Source: Elusimicrobiota bacterium (GTDB lineage: Bacteria; Elusimicrobiota; Elusimicrobia; UBA1565; UBA9628). Taken from it: a stretch of 64,000 bases of DNA. The DNA lies in NCBI GenBank assembly GCA_028868375.1, contig JAGWUP010000003.1:186001-250000 (forward strand), given 5' to 3'. The notes under the pieces were generated by a model. That model ran no database searches. It was given only the letters and a program-made list of their open reading frames with translations, and was not told the origin of the DNA. This document shows, in pieces, positions 44,216 through 51,535 of the stretch. Position numbers and translations under genes: made by a program. Numbering within the stretch: position 1 is the first letter of the stretch; the number at the start of each line of letters is the position of its first letter.

Positions 44216-44922
44216 GCCCAAAGGCGGTCCGGCTCGAAAAGCAGCTCGCAGACCGTCCCGGCGCCCGCGGCCGCGGCCATCCCCGCTGAGCGCTCCTGGA
44301 AGGCTCGCGCGGCGTCCAGGCCCAGGAAATGGGGCCACGGCAGGGGCTCTTGCAGGCGCAGAGACCAGCAGCCGCTGGGCCTTTTCTGGCCGCCGGCCAA
44401 ATCCCAATGCATCACGCTGTCGCGAACCGGAGCGAAGGCGGCCAGCTCCCGGAGCACCTTGCGCGCCGCCGAATCCCCGAAGTCCAGCGCTCCCCAAGCC
44501 ACCGGCTCGAGCAGAAGGGCGGCGGCCGGGCGGCCGGGAACCGCGAGCAGAAAGCGCGCCAACCGCCGGGAGGAGGGCTCGGCGCCCGCGTAGAGGAGGC
44601 CGCGCGTCCAGCGCCCCGCCTTCAGGTCCCAACGGATCTCGAGGCGGGGCCACGGCGAGTCCGAAAGAGAGCAAGCCCGGGCCGGCGTCCGGCCGAACAG
44701 GGCCGCCAGCGCCTGGCGCCAGGGGCGGGGCCGAGCCGCCGCGCCGCGATAGCGCACGGCGATCTCGCTTCGCTCGGGAAAGCTTGAGACGCCGAGCTCC
44801 CAGCCGTCCCCCAGCCCCGCGGCCTCAAGGCCGCGCAGCAGCGAGGCCAAGGCGGCATCCCGCCCCCGGCCGAAGCGCTCGTTAAAGCGCTCCAGGCGGC
44901 GCGCGAGGAGCCGGCTATCCAT
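44200..44922 (-). CDS. Unknown protein, third member of the ABBA-like group
   Basis: About 240 residues. Like the proteins at 37186 and 46231 it shows five beta-strand pairs between helices, for example WPRLEIRWDLKAGRWTRGLL, VMHWDLAGGQKRPSGCWSL and TVCELLFEPDRLWAYG, and resembles their ends. Sequence identity is low, so common descent is only suspected. The start is taken at the second Met (44922), which overlaps the HExxH gene by eight bases; 44937 is an alternative. It is the last gene of the long minus operon. Confidence 0.55.
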   Translation of the reverse strand: MDSRLLARRLERFNERFGRGRDAALASLLRGLEAAGLGDGWELGVSSFPERSEIAVRYRGAAARPRPWRQALAALFGRTPARACSLSDSPWPRLEIRWDLKAGRWTRGLLYAGAEPSSRRLARFLLAVPGRPAAALLLEPVAWGALDFGDSAARKVLRELAAFAPVRDSVMHWDLAGGQKRPSGCWSLRLQEPLPWPHFLGLDAARAFQERSAGMAAAAGAGTVCELLFEPDRLWAYGAG

Positions 44923-46234
44923 CGCCGCCCCCGCCATGGCAGCCCGTTGCGCCCAGGGCGTGCTTGGCGCGGTGCTCCGCGCAGCGCTGTCTCTGGACCT
45001 CGACGATCTCCGGATCGAACCATTGGGCCGCGTGCCAAAGCAGGCCAAGCTCCCGCCACATGCCGTCGAGCAGCTCGGCGCCGAATTCAGTGAAGACCCC
45101 GTAGAACTGCAGGGTGCGCAGGGCGTCCTCGATCTGGAACAGCCTCAGCGCCACCGCCCCCGTCGCCTTTTCCCGCCGCTCGCCCCGCAAGCGGTCCCGC
45201 TCGAGCAGGCCCAGCAAATAGCGCGCGACGTTCAGGAAGGCATGCGCGCCCAGCAGCGCTCCCCAAAGCCGCCGCGGGTCCCGGCGCCAGGGAGAATAGA
45301 ACACCTTGCCGCCCTGTCCCGGCCGCAGCACGGGATCGGCGGCCAGCAGGCGATAGAGCTTTTGATGGCAAAACTCGTGGATCAGGGTCTCCGCCTGGAG
45401 CAATGGGTCCCTTGAAGCGGACAGGCAGATGGCTCCGCGCAGGTTTCCGAAGGAAGAGCTGACGCTGTCGTGGCCGTCGGGATTGCGCAGCGGCACGATC
45501 ATCCGCACCGCGTCGAGCAGCTCCTCGCAGAGCGGCGGGTCGATCTCCCGAATGTCGCGCAGGGCCTCCTCGAGCGGGCCTAGAAAGCGCGGCAGCCCGC
45601 GGCCCGCAAGCGGGTCGACCTGCCGGACCAGATCGAGGACGAGCCGGCTGGAGCGCTCCACCATCAGGCCGCCCGCCAGCTCCGGATTGCGCCCCAAGCG
45701 CGCCTCGCCGACGGCGGCCGCGCCGCCGCCCGCGGCCCGCAAGAGCAGCTTCTTGGCGACCACGACCTCCGCGCCCGACAGAGACAGGCGAAGGCCGCCG
45801 TCTTGCGCCGACAGCCGCAGGGACTGGCCCGCCCTCCGGCGCGGGAAGCTGAGAAAGACCGGCCCGCCGTAGAGGTTCAGGCGCGCCTGCGCGTCGAGCC
45901 TGGCGCCGAGCTTGAGCGATTCGCCGCGCAGGCAGGCCAGCCAAGCCGCGAAGCCTTGGACGCAGTCGAAAAGCCGCTCCGGCTCGCGGCCGGAGGCCGC
46001 CCACAGCCAATAATCGAACGCCGGATGGACGAGCAGGCGCTCCCGGCGAGGATCATCCTTCGACAACAGATAGCCGATCGCCTCCGCGCCGTCGCCATTG
46101 CGCCCGCGCGCTTTCGCCCGCAGCGCGGACAGCCGCGACAAAGCCTCCGCCGATCTCAGCCGCGCGACGGCGCGCCACTCCGGGCTCAGGCCGCCGCCGT
46201 AGATCCAGCGCCGCGCCGTCAATTTTGCCCTCAT
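44915..46234 (-). CDS. HExxH-type peptide beta-hydroxylase-like protein
   Basis: A 439-residue protein of the HEXXH-motif family, members of which have been described as alpha-ketoglutarate-dependent peptide beta-hydroxylases in RiPP clusters. The metal site is LIHEFCHQKLYRLL (His286-Glu-Phe-Cys-His290), preceded by DGHDSVSSSFGNLRGAICLS, the usual upstream block with its His. Further acidic/aromatic residues follow (FYGVFTEFGAELLDGMW). It probably hydroxylates a side chain of the locus peptide, an inference from family and context. Both ends overlap neighbours by a few bases. Confidence 0.82.
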   Translation of the reverse strand: MRAKLTARRWIYGGGLSPEWRAVARLRSAEALSRLSALRAKARGRNGDGAEAIGYLLSKDDPRRERLLVHPAFDYWLWAASGREPERLFDCVQGFAAWLACLRGESLKLGARLDAQARLNLYGGPVFLSFPRRRAGQSLRLSAQDGGLRLSLSGAEVVVAKKLLLRAAGGGAAAVGEARLGRNPELAGGLMVERSSRLVLDLVRQVDPLAGRGLPRFLGPLEEALRDIREIDPPLCEELLDAVRMIVPLRNPDGHDSVSSSFGNLRGAICLSASRDPLLQAETLIHEFCHQKLYRLLAADPVLRPGQGGKVFYSPWRRDPRRLWGALLGAHAFLNVARYLLGLLERDRLRGERREKATGAVALRLFQIEDALRTLQFYGVFTEFGAELLDGMWRELGLLWHAAQWFDPEIVEVQRQRCAEHRAKHALGATGCHGGGGDG

Positions 46235-47145
46235 CGCGGCAGCGCCCGCAGGTAAGCCGTGACCGCGCCGTCCGGCTCGAAGCTGACGAGACTCAAGCGC
46301 AGGCGCTTGGAGCGCAGCAAGCCTTCCATGGGCGAGGCGTCGGCCTCCCGCCCCAGGACGGCCGCGATCGCCGCGCAGGCCCGCCCGAGGGCCGCCTCGT
46401 CGCCGCAGAGGACGTCCTCGCGAAACTCGATAAAGAGCTTTTCCTTGAGGATCGCTCCACCCGGCTCGCGCATCTCGCTGAAGAACAGAAAATGCTCGAA
46501 GCCGCCGAAGCGGCGCTCGACGGCGCCGCGCAGGCGGCGCAGCGCGGGCCCCGGCCGCGTGCCGGCGTCGACGAGGTAGTAGCACTTATAGACGAGCCTG
46601 TCCCCCAGCAGGTCGAAGCCGAGGTTGAGCATCCGCTCCGGCCGCCGCCTCGGCCGCGCGCAGCCGAGTTTAGCCAGGCAGCGGGCGGCGGCGGCGGGGT
46701 AATCGTGGGGACAGAAGCGGACGCGCCCTTTTCGATCGACCCCGCCCCAGATCAGCCAGAAGCCGAAGACGCTGGAGCGCGCGTCGATCTCCGAGCCGAA
46801 ATACAAGTCGACCGGGGTCTCGGCCAGGCCGCCCATGGCCAGGCGCAGAGCCTCGGTGTCCGCCCCATAGGCGCGGGCGATCCCGCAGCAGCCCTTCAAG
46901 CGCTCGAGAAACAGGCTGCCGTCGCGGCAGGAATAGCCGTCGGCGTCCATGTTCAAGAAGCGGCCCGTCGGCAGGGCGCGGCCGGCCTTGAACTTGACCG
47001 ACATCTCGTAGCGGGTAAGCCCCAGGGGATCGAGCTGCGAGACTCCGCCCATCACTTCCAAGGAGCGCCGCGCCGCCGAGGAAGGCACTCTGGAGCGCGC
47101 CATCAGGTCCCGGAAGGCGCGCGGCGCGCTCGTCGGCGGCCTCAC
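46231..47145 (-). CDS. Unknown protein, paralogue of 37186, possible ABBA-like fold
   Basis: About 304 residues. It shares two long conserved blocks with the protein at 37186 (VDLYFGSEIDARSSVFGFW and MLNLGFDLLGDRLVYKCYYL). Five strand pairs separated by helices can be traced (YEMSVKFKAGRALPTGRFL, VDLYFG, LNLGFDLLGDR, HFLFFSEMREPGG, LRLSLVSFEPDGAVTAY). I took the GTG at 47145, because it overlaps the radical SAM stop in the GTGA pattern common here; 47154 is also possible. It overlaps the HExxH gene by four bases. Confidence 0.6.
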   Translation of the reverse strand: MRPPTSAPRAFRDLMARSRVPSSAARRSLEVMGGVSQLDPLGLTRYEMSVKFKAGRALPTGRFLNMDADGYSCRDGSLFLERLKGCCGIARAYGADTEALRLAMGGLAETPVDLYFGSEIDARSSVFGFWLIWGGVDRKGRVRFCPHDYPAAAARCLAKLGCARPRRRPERMLNLGFDLLGDRLVYKCYYLVDAGTRPGPALRRLRGAVERRFGGFEHFLFFSEMREPGGAILKEKLFIEFREDVLCGDEAALGRACAAIAAVLGREADASPMEGLLRSKRLRLSLVSFEPDGAVTAYLRALPR

Positions 47146-48101
47146 TGCGAGCACCCCAGGTCCGCGGCTTGCCGCAGGTAGTCGGCGAAAGCCCCGCGCC
47201 GCCCGCCCAAAAGCAGCAGCCTGCGCGCCAAGGCCGAGGCCGCGCGCTGGCGCAGCTCCAAGATCGAGCCCAGGCTTTCCGCGCGAAAGCGCGCCTCGGC
47301 ATGGGCGAAGGGATAGGGCATGTCGGAAAAGCGCCCCGAGGGATGGACCTGCAGGGCCGGGCGATCCTCGCTGCCTGAAATCGAGTGAAAGAGCATCCTG
47401 TTGACCGGCTGGAGGAAGGCCGGGACGCCGTCACGAATCGAGCCTTCCACCCGCGCGCGCACCCGGGCGAAGCGGCGAGAAAACAGGGACCTGGCGCTCC
47501 GCGTCCAGGCGGGGCCCTGGATCATCTCGAAATTGACGTTGCGAAAGCCCAGGGAAAGCAGCCGGGAGAAATCCGCGGCCATGCCGGAGACGGCCTGCGG
47601 ATGGACGCCCTGCAGGGCCGTCAATTGCTCCGGCGGCAGGATGGAGGCCGCCAAGGCCGCCCCCCTCTCCGCCTGGCGCGCCGAGCCCCGCCCATCGCCA
47701 TGGCGGCGATAGCGGTCGTGGAAGCGGCCGTCCAGGCTGATGCACAGATGCACGCGCTCTCGCCGGAAGAAGCCCAGGGAGGCGGCGTCCAGCAGCAGGC
47801 CGTTGGTGGCCACAGAGAGGCGGACCGTCTTGCCTCGCTCCTTCTCGAGGAAGCGCGCGCGCAGGATCATCTCCTCCAAGAGCGGCCAGCGCGTCATGGG
47901 CTCTCCGCCGTAGATGCCGATGACCTTGAGCGGCCCGGGGGAGGAAATGAGCTCGTCCAAGACCGCCCGCGCGGCCGATCGGCTCATGCGCTCGCCGCGC
48001 TCCTTGTCGATGAAGCAATAGGAGCAGCGCAGATTGCAATCCGAGGTGATCGCGATCCGGGCTCGAAGCACGTCGCAGTCCGTTCTCACAGAAGTCGGCA
48101 T
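47142..48101 (-). CDS. Radical SAM protein without SPASM cysteines
   Basis: About 319 residues. ITSDCNLRCSYCFIDKERG is the SAM-cluster motif and GIYGGEPMTRWPLLEEM the GGEP motif; SVATNGLLLDAASL and LCISLDGRFHDRYRR are typical of SPASM-type peptide enzymes, but the C-terminus carries only one Cys (DLGCSQ). It therefore probably has a single cluster. Start ATG 48101; a GTG at 48089 would give the GTGA overlap with the prepilin-peptidase-like gene. It resembles the enzyme at 40855. Confidence 0.82.
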   Translation of the reverse strand: MPTSVRTDCDVLRARIAITSDCNLRCSYCFIDKERGERMSRSAARAVLDELISSPGPLKVIGIYGGEPMTRWPLLEEMILRARFLEKERGKTVRLSVATNGLLLDAASLGFFRRERVHLCISLDGRFHDRYRRHGDGRGSARQAERGAALAASILPPEQLTALQGVHPQAVSGMAADFSRLLSLGFRNVNFEMIQGPAWTRSARSLFSRRFARVRARVEGSIRDGVPAFLQPVNRMLFHSISGSEDRPALQVHPSGRFSDMPYPFAHAEARFRAESLGSILELRQRAASALARRLLLLGGRRGAFADYLRQAADLGCSQ

Positions 48102-49180
48102 GCCATGGAGACCACGTCGCGGCGAATCAGCAGGGTCAGCCAGGTTCCCGCGAACATCCAGAAGGCGAAGGGATAGGAGCGATAGACCAGGACCGGGATG
48201 TTCTTCGCCTTGCACCAGCGCCGCAGATAGGCGGTCTGGCCGGCGCGCAGCCCGTCAGGATAAAGCTTGCCCAGCCCGGCCATGTCGAAGGAGGAATCCG
48301 CCCGCAGGGTCTCGACGAACTGGCCGCTCAAGACCATCGAGGGCATGAGCTTCTCGCAGTCGACGAAGACGGCCTCAGGCGACTCGAAGCGCTCGCAGAG
48401 AATTCCCAGCGCGGCGCCCGCGAACGCCCAATAGCCGGCCATGCGCAGCGAGTCCAGGGCGATGTCCCTGGCGGTCTCGTAGTCGTGAAGCCTCCCCAGA
48501 ACCAAGAGCGCCAGGGCGGCGGCCAGGACCATCTGGATTCGGACGAGGCGGCCGCGCGCCATGGCCCCGCCCAGCCAGCGCGCCGCCATGGCCCCGCCCA
48601 GCACGGCGTAGAGCATCGCCGAACTGCCGAAGCGGGCGGCGACCCAGCGGTACCAAAGCAGGGAGAGGACGTAAAGAGCGAGCAAGGGCGGCAGCTGGCC
48701 GCCCAACTGGCGCCTTGCGGCGCCCAAGAGGGCAAGTCCGCCGGATCGCGCCTGCTCCAAGGCGGCGGCCGCGGCCCTGCGCGCGCCGAGGCCGATTCCT
48801 CCCTTGGCCTTGCGCGCCAAGGGCTCGAGCAGGAAGAAGGCGGCGGCCAGAACGAAGATGTTGGTCAGATGGGTCAGGCTCAAGCGCAGCGGGGAATAAG
48901 GCGCTCGCGGCAGCAAGTAGAGCAGAAGCGCCTCCAGGAGCACGAACAGCTTGGCGTCCCCGGCCGGCCAGACCCCCCAGCACCACAGCGACAGGGAAAT
49001 TCCCAGGCTCAAGGCCACCTGCAGGGCCATCACGCCGCCCAGACCGTTCCACCAGGCCGCCGAAGCCACCAGCAGCAGGCCGGCCAGCAGGACTCCGTTG
49101 GAGATCAGCCGCCTGCGCCAATCGCCGACCGACAAGAGCAGCCACAGCCCGATGAAGACCGCCCAGGCGACCCAACGCAT
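48086..49180 (-). CDS. Prepilin-peptidase-like membrane aspartic protease (A24-like)
   Basis: A 364-residue membrane protein with six to eight helices. The two catalytic Asp sites of the A24 family are visible: Asp20 in SVGDWRRRLISNGVLL (D-x-R-x-x-x-I-x-N) and Asp75 in WPAGDAKLF (GDxK; the first Gly of GxGD is replaced). After the first 100 residues the protein is unlike type IV prepilin peptidases, with a basic loop and a C-terminal segment containing VDCEKLMPSMVLSGQF. It could cleave a leader of a peptide or secreted partner in this operon. Confidence 0.65.
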   Translation of the reverse strand: MRWVAWAVFIGLWLLLSVGDWRRRLISNGVLLAGLLLVASAAWWNGLGGVMALQVALSLGISLSLWCWGVWPAGDAKLFVLLEALLLYLLPRAPYSPLRLSLTHLTNIFVLAAAFFLLEPLARKAKGGIGLGARRAAAAALEQARSGGLALLGAARRQLGGQLPPLLALYVLSLLWYRWVAARFGSSAMLYAVLGGAMAARWLGGAMARGRLVRIQMVLAAALALLVLGRLHDYETARDIALDSLRMAGYWAFAGAALGILCERFESPEAVFVDCEKLMPSMVLSGQFVETLRADSSFDMAGLGKLYPDGLRAGQTAYLRRWCKAKNIPVLVYRSYPFAFWMFAGTWLTLLIRRDVVSMACRLL

Positions 49181-49187
49181 GCTGCGT

Positions 49188-49982
49188 TTACTCGATCGGC
49201 GAGCACAGGAAGGTCTTGACCGGCCCCAGCATCGCCTCGCAGCGCTCCGGCTCGAAGACGCCGACGCAGACGCCGACCTGCAATTCTCCCAAATAGGAGT
49301 CCTGGCTTTTAAGCAGGGGATCGCGCGAGCAATTCGGGCGGGTCCTATGCCAGAGATGGTTCATGACGTAATATTCCATGAAGCGCGGAGACGAAATCCT
49401 CTTGAGCGACTCGCGCCGCGCCAACGCGAACCGGTAGGCGCAATCGCGCCGCGCCGAAGCCGACAGCCAACCGCGCAAGGCTTGGCAGACGTCGCCGCTT
49501 CGGCGCGCCCATAAGGCGACCATCCTGCGGCAGAGGGCGTTTGCGTCCACGCCAGTAGCGGCCACGGCCCCGCACTGCTCGATGTCGCGGGGCCCGATCG
49601 TTCCGGCGGAGATGTCCCGCCAGAAGGAAACTCTCGCGAGGAGGGAAGCGCACTGCGCCTGGTATTGGGCGTAGTTGGATCCGAGCGCGGCCAGGTCCAG
49701 GCAAGGGCCATTGTCGCCTTGCACGAAGGCCGAGCATTGCGCGTGACGGACGATCGACTCGTAGAGGCCCGCCTCCCGCGGAGCCCGCTTGGCCTGCCGC
49801 GCGGCTCGTATCCTCTGGCGCAGGGCGCCGATGTCGCGCGAGACGGAAAAATTCATGCAGGTCGGCAGGACACCCGGCGGCGGCGCGGCGGCTTGATCCT
49901 GCCCTAGAGCCGGCCGAGCGCCCAAGGCCAGCCCGAGGGCGAGAGCCGCGGCGGCATAACGCGCGTTCCGTGATCGTTTCAT
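49188..49982 (-). CDS. Secreted 12-cysteine protein
   Basis: A 264-residue exported protein with a signal peptide (ends ARPALGQ) and twelve cysteines spread over the mature chain (TCMN, AQCS, GPCL, AQCA, EQCG, ALCR, DVCQ, RDCA, PNCS, GVCV, ERCE, FLCS), an even number compatible with six disulfides. Mostly helical. No family recognised. The ATG overlaps the stop of the radical SAM gene upstream (ATGA), so it belongs to the RiPP-like operon and may be a binding or maturation partner outside the cytoplasm. Confidence 0.75.
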   Translation of the reverse strand: MKRSRNARYAAAALALGLALGARPALGQDQAAAPPPGVLPTCMNFSVSRDIGALRQRIRAARQAKRAPREAGLYESIVRHAQCSAFVQGDNGPCLDLAALGSNYAQYQAQCASLLARVSFWRDISAGTIGPRDIEQCGAVAATGVDANALCRRMVALWARRSGDVCQALRGWLSASARRDCAYRFALARRESLKRISSPRFMEYYVMNHLWHRTRPNCSRDPLLKSQDSYLGELQVGVCVGVFEPERCEAMLGPVKTFLCSPIE

Positions 49983-51106
49983 GTCTGGCACCTCGCTTGG
50001 ATATGGTACATCTCGCGAAAGACGGGCTGCTCGCGCAACCTGTCGAGGATTCCGAGATAGAATCCGGCCATGGCGTCGTTGACGCGATCGAAGTCTTGCA
50101 GGGCCGGCCCGGCCTCCCGTCCTTGCCAGCGGCCGCGCAACATGACGCCCATCGGGCAGTAGAGATAGCCTCGCTTGGACTGCCCCCGCTCCTCGACCAA
50201 GCGGCGCGCCCGAGCGTAGTGCGCGGAGCGCTTGCGCCAAGACACGCCGGACTCTGGGTCGCCCACGACGCTTTCTTTGCGACGCGAGGCGGACAGGCTC
50301 ATGGCCTTGTCGCAGCTATGAAAATTCCCGTCGCTGCCGAGCACCAGGTTGCGGCACTCCCCCCACCAGGGCGCGCGGCCGGCCTGATCCGGCTCCAAGC
50401 GCTCCAGCGCCATGCTCACGCCTTGCATGAGGAAGGCGGCGGGGACGGGCGCCTTAAAGAGCGCCGAGTAGTCGTCGGCCACGCGGCGCAGGCCGGCCTC
50501 CAAGGCCGCCAAACGGCCTTCCGGCCAGCCCTCGTAAAGCGCGGGATAGAAGTCGATGCGGCGAAAGCCCTGGCCGTGGAGAAAGGCGACGTTGTCCGGC
50601 AGCGCCTCGACCGTCTCGCTCGTAAAGACCATGTTGACCCCGAGGTCCTCCAGGGGCAGGAGCCTGGCGCGCTCCATGATCCGCTCGAAGGAGGAGCGGC
50701 CGGTGCCGTCGGCGAAGACCCGATTACGGTCGTTGGTCTTCTGGCCGCCATCGAGGCTGAGGATGAGCCTCACGCGCCAGCGGCGCAGAAAAGCCGCCTT
50801 CTCCTCATCGAGCAGCAGCCCGTTGGTGAAGAGATTGATCGAGACCTCCCAGGCAGGATCGCGGCGCAGCAGCTCGACGGCCTGCTTGACGAGCGCCCAG
50901 CTCAGCAGCGGCTCGCCCCCCAGGAAGGTCGCGTTGCGCGACGGCCCGGGCGAGGCCTCGCGGAATCGCTCGATGGCGCGCCGCAGGCAGGGCCAGTCCA
51001 GCCAATGCGCCGGCCCGACGTTGACGGAAACGTAGCAATAGCCGCACTGCAGCTGGCAGCGGTCGTTGAGATAGACCTGCAGGTGGTTTGGACCCTGCGT
51101 CAGCAC
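49979..51106 (-). CDS. Radical SAM/SPASM-like peptide maturase next to the precursor
   Basis: A 375-residue enzyme. LNDRCQLQCGYCYVSVN holds the SAM-cluster cysteines and ATFLGGEPLLSWALVKQ the GGEP motif. The C-terminus has WGECRNLVLGSDGNFHSCDK, YLYCPMG and ARCQT, compatible with an auxiliary cluster. It does not look like HxsC, whose CxxxCxxC is followed by Ser-Gln-Pro-Pro in the members I know. The GTG start overlaps the end of the peptide gene by seven bases, so it is probably dedicated to that peptide. Confidence 0.85.
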   Translation of the reverse strand: MLTQGPNHLQVYLNDRCQLQCGYCYVSVNVGPAHWLDWPCLRRAIERFREASPGPSRNATFLGGEPLLSWALVKQAVELLRRDPAWEVSINLFTNGLLLDEEKAAFLRRWRVRLILSLDGGQKTNDRNRVFADGTGRSSFERIMERARLLPLEDLGVNMVFTSETVEALPDNVAFLHGQGFRRIDFYPALYEGWPEGRLAALEAGLRRVADDYSALFKAPVPAAFLMQGVSMALERLEPDQAGRAPWWGECRNLVLGSDGNFHSCDKAMSLSASRRKESVVGDPESGVSWRKRSAHYARARRLVEERGQSKRGYLYCPMGVMLRGRWQGREAGPALQDFDRVNDAMAGFYLGILDRLREQPVFREMYHIQARCQT

Positions 51107-51522
51107 CAGCCCCCGCTTCCATGGTTGCTGTGATTGCCGTGATTGCCGTGGTTGCCGTGGTTGGCGTGGTAGTTCACGGCGGCCTGGTCGGCGTGCGCCG
51201 CGTCGCTGTGCCCGCCGCTGTCATGGTAGCTCGTGGCCCCGTCGTTATGGAGATGGTGGACCACGAAATCGGAGTGGGGCGAGTCGTAGTGCGGGGTGTT
51301 GTAATGCTGCGCGCCGGCCGGCGTCAGGTCCGAGGCGCTGGCGATGAGCCCCAGGGCGATCGCCGTCTTGACGATGTTCTTCTTGATCATCTTGCCTTCC
51401 TCGCTGCTCAAGAAGACGGCGGCGTCCTTGCGGACCCGCTTGATCAGCTTGCGCTTGCCCAGCTTCTTGCCGGACTTGTCGGACTTGCCGGATTTGCCCT
51501 TGCGGTTTCCGCCCTCTGCCAT
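51100..51522 (-). CDS. RiPP precursor-like peptide with His-Xaa-(Asn/Asp/Ser) core
   Basis: A 140-residue basic peptide with no classical signal. Residues 1-35 are Lys-rich; 37-60 (VFLSSEEGKMIKKNIVKTAI) look like a conserved helical leader; from 72 on the chain has 15 His, of which 13 fall in His-x-Asn, His-x-Asp or His-x-Ser triplets, ending NHGNHGNHGNHSNHGSGGWC. A strong ribosome site (GGAGG) precedes the ATG. It lies between HxsB and a radical SAM gene, as expected for the substrate of these enzymes. Modification itself is not shown by sequence. Confidence 0.78.
   Translation of the reverse strand: MAEGGNRKGKSGKSDKSGKKLGKRKLIKRVRKDAAVFLSSEEGKMIKKNIVKTAIALGLIASASDLTPAGAQHYNTPHYDSPHSDFVVHHLHNDGATSYHDSGGHSDAAHADQAAVNYHANHGNHGNHGNHSNHGSGGWC
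51122..51169 (-). repeat. 9-bp tandem repeats encoding (Asn-His-Gly)n
   Basis: Minus-strand units of the type AAYCACGGC repeat about five times with few substitutions at the end of the peptide gene. The third-position variation (aac/aat) shows the protein repeat is held by selection or is slowly drifting after slippage. Confidence 0.75.
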
Positions 51523-51535
51523 CGCTTCCTCCCGC

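Noticed and set aside
43001-44674. Minus-strand frame of 557 residues opposite the radical SAM paralogues
   Set aside because: Antisense shadow at high GC; the plus frames have SAM-cluster motifs.
48086-49180. Type IV pilus processing as the role of the A24-like protein
   Set aside because: No pilin or pilus assembly genes are near and the peptide lacks a Gly-(Phe/Met)xxxxGlu cleavage motif.
49979-51106. Calling this radical SAM gene HxsC
   Set aside because: The cluster motif CQLQCGYCYVS differs from the HxsC type I know; position alone is not enough.
51122-51169. Short repeats as a possible microsatellite or CRISPR remnant
   Set aside because: They are in the frame of the His-rich peptide and encode its end.
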